This document shows positions 24,839 through 33,144 of a stretch of 64,000 nt of DNA, one piece after another (the first letter of the stretch is position 1; each line of letters opens with the position of its first letter). The notes beneath the pieces are model-generated. The model saw only the letters and a list, made by a program, of their open reading frames with translations. It did not search any database and was not told the DNA's origin. The stretch comes from Paracoccaceae bacterium (GTDB lineage Bacteria > Pseudomonadota > Alphaproteobacteria > Rhodobacterales > Rhodobacteraceae). A program made the position numbers and the translations under genes. The DNA lies in the NCBI GenBank assembly GCA_024742455.1, contig JANSYL010000007.1, forward strand, positions 62,001 to 126,000, given 5' to 3'.

Positions 24839-25483
24839 ATGACGGGTCGAAACCACCGAAGCGGTCCCGCGCAGGACCCGCACCGCGTCGCGCCCGACCG
24901 CGAACGCAACCTTGAACTTGCCATAGGGCGCGAGGTGCGCGCCTTCAGGCAATTGCAACGGATCACCGTCAAGGAGCTTTCGGATCAGACCGGCCTGTCG
25001 ACGGGGATGCTGTCGAAGATCGAAAACGGCGTCACCTCCGCGTCGCTGACCACGCTGCAGACGCTGGCGAACGCGCTCAACGTGCCGCTGACCGCCCTGT
25101 TCCGGCGCTACGAGGAAAACCGTGAGGTCGTGCATACCAAGGCCGATGAAGGGGTCGAGATCGTGCGGGAGGGCACCCGGGCAGGTCACCAGTACAACCT
25201 GCTCGGCCATCTGGAGACGACCGCCAGCGGCGTGACCGTCGAACCCTACATGATCACTCTGACCGATCGCTCGGATGTCTTCCCGACCTTCCAGCATGAC
25301 GGGGTCGAGATGATCTACATGCTGGAAGGGATCGTGCAGTATCGGCACGGCGAACAGGTGTTCCGCCTGTTGCCGGGCGACACGTTGTTTTTCGATGCCG
25401 ATGCCCCGCACGGTCCGGACACGCTTGAAAAACTGCCTGTGCGGTTCCTGTCGGTGATTTCGTACCGCGATGCCGGACGCTGA
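24839..25483 (+). CDS. XRE-cupin transcriptional regulator
   Basis: 214 aa from MTGRNHRSGPAQDP; AAGGGG lies about 10 nt upstream. The HTH (VRAFRQLQRITVKELSDQTG, LSTGMLSKIENGVTSASL) is followed by a cupin domain (about 135-210) with HDGVEMIYMLEG and GDTLFFDADAPHGP. This class senses small metabolites through the cupin. It sits 105 bp upstream of mgsA on the same strand, so it is the best candidate regulator of the mgsABC-gmaS operon. A possible operator is the palindrome at 25510-25527. An earlier in-frame ATG at 24776 is less likely. Confidence 0.88.
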   Translation: MTGRNHRSGPAQDPHRVAPDRERNLELAIGREVRAFRQLQRITVKELSDQTGLSTGMLSKIENGVTSASLTTLQTLANALNVPLTALFRRYEENREVVHTKADEGVEIVREGTRAGHQYNLLGHLETTASGVTVEPYMITLTDRSDVFPTFQHDGVEMIYMLEGIVQYRHGEQVFRLLPGDTLFFDADAPHGPDTLEKLPVRFLSVISYRDAGR

Positions 25484-25509
25484 CCCCGGGGGGGTGCAAG
25501 AGACAGCGG

Positions 25510-25527
25510 CTGTGAGTTTCATCACAG
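25510..25527. promoter_or_regulatory. Perfect CTGTGA-N6-TCACAG palindrome upstream of mgsA
   Basis: CTGTGAGTTTCATCACAG has perfect 6-bp inverted arms around a 6-bp centre and contains TGTGA-N6-TCACA, the classic CRP/FNR-family site. It ends 61 bp before the mgsA start codon and lies 27 bp after the regulator stop. It may bind a CRP-family protein or the adjacent XRE-cupin regulator. The palindrome is certain; the binding protein is not. Confidence 0.6.
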
Positions 25528-25588
25528 TTGATTTACATTCCCCTGAGTGATAGCGCCGAACAAGACTTGGGATTTCCGGGGGTGTGCA

Positions 25589-26482
25589 ATGTGTGGGATC
25601 GTCGGCCTGTTCCTCAAGGACCCGGCGCTTGAGGCGCGCATCGGCGCGATGCTGAGCGATATGCTGGTGACCATGTCCGACCGTGGTCCCGACAGTGCCG
25701 GGATCGCGATTTACCGCGCGCCCGGGGACGGTGCCAAGCTGACGGTACAATCCGACGACCCCGACACGGTCTTTCCGGCACTGGTCGAGATGCTCGAACC
25801 CGTGACCGGGGCAGATGTTGCGATTGCGCGCAATGACACTCATGCCGTTCTGCACCTGCCTGCCCAAAAGATCGACACCGCGCGCCAGGTCATGGCGGCA
25901 AGCGGCCTGAACCTGCGCGTCATGAGCACGGGCCAGGCGATGGAGATCTACAAGGAGGTGGGCCGCCCCCGGTCGGTCGCCGACCGGTTCGACCTGCCCG
26001 CCATGTCGGGCACGCATGGCATCGGCCACACCCGCATGGCCACCGAAAGCGCCGTGACAACCGAGGGGGCGCATCCGTTTTCGACCGGGTCCGATCAGTG
26101 TCTTGTCCATAACGGGTCGCTGTCGAACCATAACGCGCTTCGCCGCAAGCTCAGGCGCGAAGGCATCCGCATCGAAAGCGAGAACGACACCGAGGTGGGC
26201 GCGGCCTACCTGACGTGGCGCATGGCGCAGGGCGCGAGCCTTGGTGAGGCGCTGGAAAGCGCGCTTTCCGATCTCGACGGGTTCTACACCTTTGTCGTCG
26301 GCACCAGGGACGGGTTCGGCGTGCTGCGTGACCCCATCGCCTGCAAACCCGCCGTGATGGCCGAAACCGATGGCTATGTGGCCTTCGGCAGCGAATACCG
26401 CGCGCTGGTGAACCTGCCCGGCATCGACACCGCCCATGTTTGGGAACCTGAACCCGCCACCGTCTATTTCTGGAACCGCTGA
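25589..26482 (+). CDS. mgsA: Class II glutamine amidotransferase (N-methylglutamate synthase subunit A / GlxB)
   Basis: 297 aa. The start is fixed by the chemistry: ATG-TGT gives MCGIVGLF, so Met removal exposes Cys as the N-terminal nucleophile of class II amidotransferases; an earlier frame from 25547 is rejected. Further GATase motifs are TMSDRGPDSAG, GHTRMATESAVTTEGAHPF and VHNGSLSNHN. It is the glutamine-hydrolysing part of the three-subunit glutamate-synthase-like enzyme MgsABC, which joins methylamine and 2-oxoglutarate to N-methylglutamate. It is also annotated GlxB. It is first in the operon, with mgsB 1 nt after its stop. Confidence 0.87.
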   Translation: MCGIVGLFLKDPALEARIGAMLSDMLVTMSDRGPDSAGIAIYRAPGDGAKLTVQSDDPDTVFPALVEMLEPVTGADVAIARNDTHAVLHLPAQKIDTARQVMAASGLNLRVMSTGQAMEIYKEVGRPRSVADRFDLPAMSGTHGIGHTRMATESAVTTEGAHPFSTGSDQCLVHNGSLSNHNALRRKLRREGIRIESENDTEVGAAYLTWRMAQGASLGEALESALSDLDGFYTFVVGTRDGFGVLRDPIACKPAVMAETDGYVAFGSEYRALVNLPGIDTAHVWEPEPATVYFWNR

Positions 26483-26483
26483 G

Positions 26484-27164
26484 ATGGCGACGACCTATGA
26501 CCTGGAACGCGACGGCCTGCGCGGCCTGAACAGGGCGCTTCACGCGCTGGCGGGCAGCACGCCCAACGAGGCGTGGGAGGTGGTGAACCCCAGGGGCAGC
26601 CATGCGATTGCCGTGGGCCTGGACGCGCCGGTTGACGTCACCGTGCGCGGGTCGACCGGGTATTACTGCGGCGGCATGAACAAGCAGGCCACAATCCGTG
26701 TCGCGGGATCGGTCGGGCCGGGCGTGGCCGAAAACATGATGTCGGGCACCGTCATCGTCGACGGTGACGCCAGCCAATATGCCGGGGCGTCCGGCCATGG
26801 CGGCCTGCTGGTCATCAAGGGCAATGCCAGTTCGCGCTGCGGGATTTCGATGAAGGGGATCGACATCGTGGTCCATGGCAGTATCGGACACATGTCGGCC
26901 TTCATGGGGCAGGCGGGCAACCTGGTGGTCTGCGGCGATGCGGGCGAGGCGCTGGGCGATTCCATCTACGAGGCACGGCTTTTCGTGCGCGGCAGCGTCA
27001 AAAGCCTTGGGGCCGATTGCATCGAGAAAGAGATGCGGCCCGAACATCTGGACCTGTTGGCAGGCCTTCTGGAGCGCGCGGAATGCGACGCCAAACCGGA
27101 AGAGTTCCGCCGCTATGGCTCCGCCCGAAAGCTTTACAACTTCAAGATCGACAACGCCTATTGA
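26484..27164 (+). CDS. mgsB: GXGXG-domain glutamate synthase subunit (MgsB/GlxC)
   Basis: 226 aa, a right-handed beta-helix protein homologous to the C-terminal GXGXG domain of large glutamate synthase (GltB). Repeated glycine turns are visible: VRGSTGYYCGGMNKQATIRV, GSVGPGVAENMMSGTVIVDG, ASGHGGLLVIKGNASSRCG and AFMGQAGNLVVCGDAGEALG. It is the structural subunit of the MgsABC or GlxBCD enzyme. Its ATG lies 1 nt after mgsA, and mgsC starts 10 nt after its stop. Confidence 0.87.
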   Translation: MATTYDLERDGLRGLNRALHALAGSTPNEAWEVVNPRGSHAIAVGLDAPVDVTVRGSTGYYCGGMNKQATIRVAGSVGPGVAENMMSGTVIVDGDASQYAGASGHGGLLVIKGNASSRCGISMKGIDIVVHGSIGHMSAFMGQAGNLVVCGDAGEALGDSIYEARLFVRGSVKSLGADCIEKEMRPEHLDLLAGLLERAECDAKPEEFRRYGSARKLYNFKIDNAY

Positions 27165-27174
27165 GGGGCCCGCG

Positions 27175-28509
27175 ATGAACAATGACATCCCGCGCACCGT
27201 GCCGATCCAGTCGGCGACCTTTTCCAACGCGGTGAACGCGGAAATCCGCCGCGCGGCGGCCACCGGCATCTACGACATACGGGGCGGCGGCGCGAAACGC
27301 CGGGTGCCCCATTTCGACGATCTTCTGTTCCTCGGCGCCTCGGTCAGCCGTTATCCGCTGGAAGGGTACCGCGAAACCTGCGGCACCAATGTCACGCTGG
27401 GCACGCGCTTCGCCGAAAACCCCATCGAACTGGATATCCCGATCACCATCGCGGGCATGAGCTTCGGCGCGCTGTCCGGCCCCGCGAAAGAGGCCCTGGG
27501 GCGTGGCGCGACATTGGCGGGGACCTCCACCACCACGGGCGACGGCGGCATGACGCCCGAGGAACGCGGCCATTCGGCGAAACTGGTCTATCAATACCTG
27601 CCCTCGCGCTACGGGATGAACCCCGACGACCTGCGCCGGGCCGATGCGATCGAGATCGTCGTGGGCCAGGGTGCCAAGCCCGGGGGCGGCGGGATGCTTC
27701 TGGGCCAGAAGATCGATGATCGCGTGGCCGAGATGCGGACCCTGCCCAAGGGGATCGACCAGCGGTCCGCCTGTCGCCATCCGGATTGGACCGGACCCGA
27801 TGATCTGGAGATCAAGATCCTTGAACTCAGGGAAATCACCAGCGGGCGCGTGCCGATCTATGTCAAGATCGGCGCGACGCGGCCCTATTTCGACGTGGCG
27901 CTGGCGGTGAAGGCGGGGGCCGATGTGGTGGTCATCGACGGGATGCAGGGCGGCACGGCCGCCACGCAGGATGTGTTCATAGAACATGTCGGCATCCCGA
28001 CGCTGGCCTGCATCCGCCCCGCCGTGAAGGCCCTGCAGGACCTCGGGCTGCATCGCGAGGTGCAACTGGTCGTCTCGGGCGGCATCCGCAACGGGGCCGA
28101 CGTGGCCAAGGCCATGGCACTTGGCGCGGATGCGGTTTCGATCGGCACGGCGGCGATGGTCGCCCTTGGCGACAATGACCCGAGATACGAGGCCGAATAC
28201 AACGCCCTCGGCACCACGGCGGGGGCCTATGATGACTGGCACGAAGGCCGCGATCCCGCGGGCATCACCACGCAGGACCCCAAGCTCGCTGCGCGGCTCG
28301 ACCCCGTCGAAGGCGGGCGCCGGCTCAGGAATTACCTGAATGTCATGACGCTCGAGGCGCAGACCATCGCGCGGGCCTGCGGCCATAACCATCTGCACAA
28401 TTTGGAACCAGAAGACCTCTGCGCGCTTACGATGGAGGCAGCAGCGATGGCGCAGGTGCCTCTGGCCGGAACTGATTGGTGGCCGGGAAAACCCGGCACG
28501 GGATACTGA
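27175..28509 (+). CDS. mgsC: FMN-binding glutamate synthase domain protein (MgsC/GlxD)
   Basis: 444 aa, corresponding to the FMN/central barrel domain of GltB. Typical segments are FLGASVSRYPLEGYRE, AGMSFGALSGPAKEALGRGA, GQGAKPGGGGMLLGQKI (the PGxGG motif), VKIGATRPYFDVALAVKAGA and IDGMQGGTAATQDVF. The Cys cluster for a 3Fe-4S centre may be supplied by the C-terminal part. It is the synthase subunit of MgsABC, making N-methylglutamate from gamma-glutamylmethylamide-derived methylamine nitrogen. GlxD is the alternative name in rhizobia. gmaS follows after 34 bp. Confidence 0.87.
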   Translation: MNNDIPRTVPIQSATFSNAVNAEIRRAAATGIYDIRGGGAKRRVPHFDDLLFLGASVSRYPLEGYRETCGTNVTLGTRFAENPIELDIPITIAGMSFGALSGPAKEALGRGATLAGTSTTTGDGGMTPEERGHSAKLVYQYLPSRYGMNPDDLRRADAIEIVVGQGAKPGGGGMLLGQKIDDRVAEMRTLPKGIDQRSACRHPDWTGPDDLEIKILELREITSGRVPIYVKIGATRPYFDVALAVKAGADVVVIDGMQGGTAATQDVFIEHVGIPTLACIRPAVKALQDLGLHREVQLVVSGGIRNGADVAKAMALGADAVSIGTAAMVALGDNDPRYEAEYNALGTTAGAYDDWHEGRDPAGITTQDPKLAARLDPVEGGRRLRNYLNVMTLEAQTIARACGHNHLHNLEPEDLCALTMEAAAMAQVPLAGTDWWPGKPGTGY

Positions 28510-28543
28510 GCGACAACCGAACCGGCCAAAGGGAGATCACGTC

Positions 28544-29878
28544 ATGACCACCGACCTCGCCACTTTCGCAGCCGAACGCGGCGTCCGATATTTCATGATC
28601 TCCTTCACCGACCTGTTCGGCGGGCAGCGTGCCAAGCTGGTCCCGGCCCAGGCCATCGCCGAGATGCAGGAGGACGGCGCGGGGTTTGCGGGCTTTGCCA
28701 CATGGCTCGACATGACGCCGGCCCATCCCGACATGCTGGCCGTGCCCGACCCGGCATCGGTCATCCAGCTTCCGTGGAAACCCGAGGTGGCCTGGGTCGC
28801 GGCCAACCCCGTGATGGAAGGGGCAGAGGTCGCGCAGGCTCCCCGCAACGTCTTGCGCCGCCTGATCGCCGAGGCCGCAGGGCAGGGGATGCATGTCAAG
28901 ACCGGGGTCGAGGCCGAATACTTCCTGCTCAGCCCCGATGGGTCAGAGATTTCCGACCAATACGACACCGCGGCCAAACCCTGCTATGACCAGCAGGCCG
29001 TGATGCGCCGTTACGACGTCGTGCGCGAGATCTGCGACTACATGCTGGACCTCGGCTGGGAGCCGTACCAGAACGACCACGAGGACGCGAACGGCCAGTT
29101 CGAGATGAACTGGGCCTTCGACGACGCACTGGCGACCGCCGACAAGCATTCCTTCTTCAAGTTCATGGTGAAATCGGTGGCCGAGGCGCATGGGTTCCGC
29201 GCGACCTTCATGCCCAAACCGATCGAGGGGCTGACGGGCAATGGCTGCCATACCCATGTGTCGGTCTGGGACGCACCGGGGGACGCGGCCAGGACCAATG
29301 TGTTCGCTGCCGATCCGGCACCCGGAAGCCCCACGGCGGAATTGGGCCTGTCCGACAAGGGCCGCGCCTTTCTCGGCGGGATCATGCAGCATGCCGCCGC
29401 GATGACCGCCATCACCAACCCTACGGTCAACAGCTACAAGCGTATCAACGCGCCGGTCACCCTTTCCGGTGCCACCTGGGCGCCCAACACCGTGACCTGG
29501 AGCGGCAACAACCGAACCCACATGGTCCGTCTGCCCGGGCCGGGACGGTTCGAGCTGCGCCTCCCAGATGGGGCCGCGAACCCCTATCTGCTTCAGGCGG
29601 TGATCATCGCGGCGGGCCTTGACGGCATCGCCACCGGTGCCGACCCCGGCAAGCGCCATGACATCGACATGTATGCCGAGGGCCACAAAGTCAGGGGCGC
29701 GGCGAAACTGCCGCTCAACATGCTCGATGCGCTGCGCGCCTATGACAGGGACCGCACCCTGAAAGAGGCCATGGGCGCAGAGTTTTCCGAGGCGTTCCTA
29801 AAGCTCAAACATGCCGAATGGGACAGCTTCGTGTCGCATTTCAGCCGGTGGGAGAAGGAGCATACGCTGGACATCTGA
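28544..29878 (+). CDS. gmaS: Type III glutamine synthetase, probable gamma-glutamylmethylamide synthetase
   Basis: 444 aa, start with AAGGGAGA upstream. The glutamine synthetase signatures are there: GVEAEYFLL, the metal-ligand region NDHEDANGQFEMNW, NGCHTHVSVWD (ATP site), VNSYKRINAP and PGRFELRLPDGAANPYLLQA. Its size and position after mgsABC match GmaS, which ligates methylamine to glutamate using ATP in methylamine-using Roseobacters. GlnT (plain glutamine synthesis) is the alternative. The methylglutamate dehydrogenase genes mgdABCD that complete carbon recovery are not adjacent. Confidence 0.83.
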   Translation: MTTDLATFAAERGVRYFMISFTDLFGGQRAKLVPAQAIAEMQEDGAGFAGFATWLDMTPAHPDMLAVPDPASVIQLPWKPEVAWVAANPVMEGAEVAQAPRNVLRRLIAEAAGQGMHVKTGVEAEYFLLSPDGSEISDQYDTAAKPCYDQQAVMRRYDVVREICDYMLDLGWEPYQNDHEDANGQFEMNWAFDDALATADKHSFFKFMVKSVAEAHGFRATFMPKPIEGLTGNGCHTHVSVWDAPGDAARTNVFAADPAPGSPTAELGLSDKGRAFLGGIMQHAAAMTAITNPTVNSYKRINAPVTLSGATWAPNTVTWSGNNRTHMVRLPGPGRFELRLPDGAANPYLLQAVIIAAGLDGIATGADPGKRHDIDMYAEGHKVRGAAKLPLNMLDALRAYDRDRTLKEAMGAEFSEAFLKLKHAEWDSFVSHFSRWEKEHTLDI

Positions 29879-30043
29879 CGTGCCGGGCGGGTCACTGCGG
29901 CGCGCCTTTGCGACAAGAGAAGGCCACCTGCCGCCTTGGCGTGCCCGACTGCATCAGGCGGCGCCGGGCCCTTAGTGGCGGTCCGTGCGCCCTGTCTCCC
30001 GGAATGCACACCGCCCGTAGCAGTTGGGCCCGCGATCTCATTG

Positions 30044-30067
30044 TTTTGAAAATACCTGTGCCGGAGG
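30044..30067. repeat. Copy of the dispersed intergenic repeat
   Basis: TTTTGAAAATACCTGTGCCGGAGG here resembles the arms at 1558 and 5593 (GGTATTTT core) joined to the GGAGG element. It lies in the 257-bp gap between the convergent gmaS and VOC genes. The rest of that gap (29879-30135) holds GC-rich inverted repeats such as GGCGGGCCGCCCGCC near 30087 and no credible gene. Confidence 0.5.
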
Positions 30068-30135
30068 CTCAGACAGTAGCCTTGGGCGGGCCGCCCGCCA
30101 GATCAGCGCCACATGCAGCCGCACGCCCTTTTCGT

Positions 30136-30552
30136 TCAGCCGACCTGCTGATGCACCTCGATCACATTGCCCTCGGGGTCCTGGAAAAACACCTGGTGCC
30201 ATTCGGCGGCGAAGGCGGTGCCGTAATCCGAATAGGCGATGCCATGAGCGTCCAGTTCGGCCATCACCGCCGCGATGTCATCGGTGCGAAACGCGATATG
30301 GCCGCGCGCCACCGGGTTGATGACCTGCCCGTTGCGAAAGGCCACGGTGAAATCGCGTTCGGCAAGATGCATCTGCATCGCCCCATCGGTGGCAAAGCGG
30401 ATCTTTCCTGAATAGCCCGCCGCGCCCCGGGCCTCGGTGCGCGGAAACTCCTCCGTGTCGATCACATCCAGACCGAGCACATCGGTATAGAAACGATGCA
30501 GCCGGTCCACATCCTCGGCCACGTAATTGATATGATGGAATTCCAGTTTCAT
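30136..30552 (-). CDS. VOC-family (glyoxalase/dioxygenase superfamily) protein
   Basis: 138 aa from MKLEFHHINYVAEDVDRLHR; GGAGGGG upstream supports this over the ATG five codons earlier. The vicinal-oxygen-chelate fold is clear from paired beta-alpha-beta-beta-beta units: YTDVLGLDVID, and the second unit FRTDDIAAVMAELDAHGIAY ending QDPEGNVIEVHQ. Likely metal ligands are His6/7, His in VARGHIAF and Glu in VIEVHQ. Members include glyoxalases, fosfomycin resistance enzymes and dioxygenases; the reaction is not evident. It lies 67 bp downstream of the CoA-transferase gene on the same strand, possibly in one operon. Confidence 0.85.
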   Translation of the reverse strand: MKLEFHHINYVAEDVDRLHRFYTDVLGLDVIDTEEFPRTEARGAAGYSGKIRFATDGAMQMHLAERDFTVAFRNGQVINPVARGHIAFRTDDIAAVMAELDAHGIAYSDYGTAFAAEWHQVFFQDPEGNVIEVHQQVG

Positions 30553-30619
30553 CGCGGCCCCTCCCATACAGGGCCGAGCTTAGCCTGAGGGCGATCCGTT
30601 CCGAAAGCCGTTCCGCACC

Positions 30620-31858
30620 TCAGGCGGCGCTTGTTTCGGCTTTTCGGCCCGGCCCCGCGACCACGCCCTTGTCCATCAGCGCCCCGATCTGACCAGAGGC
30701 AAGCCCGACGATCTCGGCCAGGATTTCCTCGGTATGCGCGCCGAGAACCGGCGCCGCCATCGGCGCGGCACGGGGGCTGGCCTGGAAATTGGCCGGATGG
30801 GCGGGGGTCAGGTAGGTGCCGGTATCGGGGTGGGACACGGGGGAAAACATCGGGTTGTCCGCGCTCAGGTCGGGGTCGTCGGCCATCGCCTGGCGCACCG
30901 TCCGGAACTCCGACCATGTCAGGCCTGCCGCGTTGAATTCCGTTTCGAAATCGCCGACCCGGCGCGCCGCGAACCAGGGCGCGAACACCTCGGTGATCGC
31001 CTTGCGGTGCCGCCAGCGATTGCCCTCGTCATCGAGGGGCACGCCAAGGCGCGTTTCCAGCGCTGCGATTTCGTCGCGCAGCCCCATGGTGCTGACCAGC
31101 CCGCGCCATTGACGATGGGTCAGCCCGATCACCATGACCCGTCGCCCGTCGGCGCAGACGAAATCCTGCCCATAGGCACCGTAAAGCGCGTTGCCGGCCT
31201 TGCCGCGATCGGCCCCGTTGATTGCCACGTTGCCGATCATGCCCAAATGCCCAAGGGTCGCGGCCGCCACGTCCTTGAGCGCGATCTCGACCTCCTGGCC
31301 GCCATGCCCGCGCAACCTGTGCCGTTCCGCCGCCAACAGGGCCGACACGCACATGTTGCCCGCGATCAGGTCCCAGGCGGGCAGGGCATGGGCCACGGGG
31401 TCGGGGCTGTCTTCGGGGCCTGTCATCATCGGGATGCCAAGGGCCGGGTTGACGGTGTAGTCGACCTGCGGACGGCCATGCCGGTCCCCGGTCAGCGTCA
31501 CCATGATCAGGTCGGCGCGCCGCTGTTTCAGCGTCTCGTAATCCATCCAGCCGCGCACCCGCAGATTGGTCAGGAACAGGCCCGCATCGTCGCCGGGCGC
31601 GGTGATGATTTCCGAGATCAGTTCGCGCCCCTCATCGGATTTCATGTCGACCGCGATGGATTTCTTGCCCTTGTTCATCCCGGCCCAGAACAGGCTGTGC
31701 CCGTTCGGGGCCAGCGGCCAGCGTCCCGCATCCAGCCCGCCGCCGATCCGGTCGAAACGGATCACCTCGGCCCCCATCTGCGCCAGCGACATCCCCGCCA
31801 GCGGCACCGCGACAAAGGCCGACCCTTCGACCACGCGCATTCCCTTCAGGATCGTCAT
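30620..31858 (-). CDS. CaiB/BaiF-family (class III) CoA-transferase
   Basis: 412 aa from MTILKGMRVVEGSAFVAVPL with GGAGGAGG upstream. The class III signatures are visible: EVIRFDRIGGGLD, the LFLTNLRVRGWMDYETLK region, and GGQEVEIALKDVAAATLGHL. The catalytic Asp is expected near PALGIPMMTGPED/ DPVAHALPAWDL. The start overlaps the stop of the hydratase-like gene (ATGA). This pairing resembles itaconate CoA-transferase with itaconyl-CoA hydratase, or the mesaconyl-CoA transferase and hydratase of the 3-hydroxypropionate cycle, but no CitE-type lyase is beside it. Confidence 0.88.
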   Translation of the reverse strand: MTILKGMRVVEGSAFVAVPLAGMSLAQMGAEVIRFDRIGGGLDAGRWPLAPNGHSLFWAGMNKGKKSIAVDMKSDEGRELISEIITAPGDDAGLFLTNLRVRGWMDYETLKQRRADLIMVTLTGDRHGRPQVDYTVNPALGIPMMTGPEDSPDPVAHALPAWDLIAGNMCVSALLAAERHRLRGHGGQEVEIALKDVAAATLGHLGMIGNVAINGADRGKAGNALYGAYGQDFVCADGRRVMVIGLTHRQWRGLVSTMGLRDEIAALETRLGVPLDDEGNRWRHRKAITEVFAPWFAARRVGDFETEFNAAGLTWSEFRTVRQAMADDPDLSADNPMFSPVSHPDTGTYLTPAHPANFQASPRAAPMAAPVLGAHTEEILAEIVGLASGQIGALMDKGVVAGPGRKAETSAA

Positions 31859-32691
31859 CGGGCCTCCTCCCATGTGGCTCGGGCCTGCATGCATTGGTGT
31901 CCGGATTGCCCCGTCCACAGCGTCAGTTCGCCTGCTGCGTCGGGCTGCAGGGCAATGTCGCAGGCCGGTCCTGCAAACATCGGATGGACACCGCGGAATT
32001 CGAATTTCCGGGGCGCGCTGCCCGCATGCCGGGTGGCCGCACGCATCAGCAGCGTCGCCTGCAAGGGGCCATGCACCACCAGCCCGGGGTATTTTTCCAC
32101 GTCCCGGGCATAGGCCAGATCGTAATGGATGCGATGGGCGTTGAAAGTGATGGCGGAATAACGAAACAGCAGCGTCTCTGTCGTTTCGACATGGTCTGCC
32201 GGTTCGACGGGAAGCGCCGATTTCGGTGGCGGGATGAACACCTCGGGGATCTCGAGATAGACGATGTCCTGCCGTTCCTCGATGGCCAGGCCATCCGCCC
32301 CGTGAATTTCATGGTCGAGCGTGACCAGAACCATCGGCCCGGCTTTACCCTGTTTGTCGGCCACGGACCGGATGCGCGTGCGCCGTTCCATCGGCTCGTC
32401 CACATGCAGGTCGCGGTGAAAGGTCAGGGCGCCCCCGGCCCACATCCGTCGCGGCAGCCGGACCGGCGGCAGCGCCGCGATCCGGCGCGGGTGCCCGTCG
32501 GGGCCCAGATCGGCATTGGGATCGGACGGGGTGAAGGCGCACCAGTGCCAGAGCGGCGGCATCCGGTCGCCGGGGCCGGGCAGCGCGCCGTCGCCAACGG
32601 TCGCATGCACGAGGCGCGCCTGCGCCGAAGTGACAGTCGCGGCGTCCTGCGTCTCGCGCCCGATCCAGGCCTCGGTGTTGATCTGGTCCAT
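31855..32691 (-). CDS. MaoC/FAS1-like acyl-CoA hydratase (mesaconyl/itaconyl-CoA hydratase-like)
   Basis: 278 aa. Two hotdog halves are visible: an N-terminal FAS1-like dehydratase domain (to about 140, with PRRMWAGGALTFHRDLHVDE) and a C-terminal MaoC half with FRYSAITFNAHRIHYDLAYA, the hydratase-2 type segment carrying the catalytic Asp/His pair, and YPGLVVHGPLQATLLM. Homologues hydrate mesaconyl-C4-CoA or itaconyl-CoA. It is the first gene of the pair with the CoA-transferase and has an AT-rich promoter region with direct repeats upstream (32754-32783). Confidence 0.82.
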   Translation of the reverse strand: MDQINTEAWIGRETQDAATVTSAQARLVHATVGDGALPGPGDRMPPLWHWCAFTPSDPNADLGPDGHPRRIAALPPVRLPRRMWAGGALTFHRDLHVDEPMERRTRIRSVADKQGKAGPMVLVTLDHEIHGADGLAIEERQDIVYLEIPEVFIPPPKSALPVEPADHVETTETLLFRYSAITFNAHRIHYDLAYARDVEKYPGLVVHGPLQATLLMRAATRHAGSAPRKFEFRGVHPMFAGPACDIALQPDAAGELTLWTGQSGHQCMQARATWEEAR

Positions 32692-32753
32692 CCACGCTCC
32701 CTTCCGTGCCGGTCAAACCTGAGGGCTGCGACGAAAAAAATAAAGAAAAAATA

Positions 32754-32783
32754 TATAGTTAGCGGGATGCAATGGTATGCAAT
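32754..32783 (-). promoter_or_regulatory. Candidate promoter with two ATGCAAT direct repeats
   Basis: ATGCAAT occurs twice, at 32767-32773 and 32777-32783, one helical turn apart. On the minus strand the outer copy gives a TTGCAT -35-like element, with TATATA about 19 bp further on (32757-32752). An unusually AT-rich tract (32730-32760) follows. A second inverted pair, GCACCTGC (32795-32802) and GCAGGTGC (32839-32846), lies upstream. It would drive the hydratase/CoA-transferase operon and may bind a regulator. The rest of 32692-32970 shows no gene. Confidence 0.4.
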
Positions 32784-32970
32784 CAGCACGAGGTGCACCT
32801 GCCGCATCTGAAAAGACAGCCTTTTTCGCCGGTGTTTCGCAGGTGCAGAAAAGGAAACTTTCTTCTGTCGGGACGCGTGCCGCCAATGGGTTTTGCACGT
32901 CGCATCACCTTGCACGGCCATAAGGACGGCCTGAGCGCGGAGAGCCGGATTCACATCGAAAAAGGAAAAA

Positions 32971-33045
32971 TGGCAGCCCGTAGGGGAATCGAACCCCTCT
33001 TTCCAGGTTGAAAACCTGGCGTCCTAACCGATAGACGAACGGGCC
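32971..33045 (-). tRNA. tRNA-Glu(TTC): tRNA-Glu (anticodon UUC)
   Basis: Read on the minus strand, the gene begins GGCCCGTTCGTCTATCGGTT and folds as a standard cloverleaf. The acceptor stem pairs GGCCCGT with ACGGGCT. The anticodon stem CCAGG/CCTGG encloses the loop TTTTCAA, with anticodon TTC. The T arm reads AGGGGTTCGATTCCCCT. The CCA end is encoded. The gene stands alone, with no sign of an integrated element at its 3' end. Confidence 0.97.
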
Positions 33046-33144
33046 GCGCTTGGTGTGCGGGGATACCTAGAAAAACGGGCCGGGGTCTTCAAGCGGATTC
33101 TTGGGGCGGCTGCGAAAAACATCGTCCTGCCCGCGCGACCGGTC

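Noticed and set aside
32971-33045. tRNA-Glu as attachment site of an integrated element
   Set aside because: No integrase, no direct repeat of the tRNA 3' end and no shift in gene content is visible on either side.
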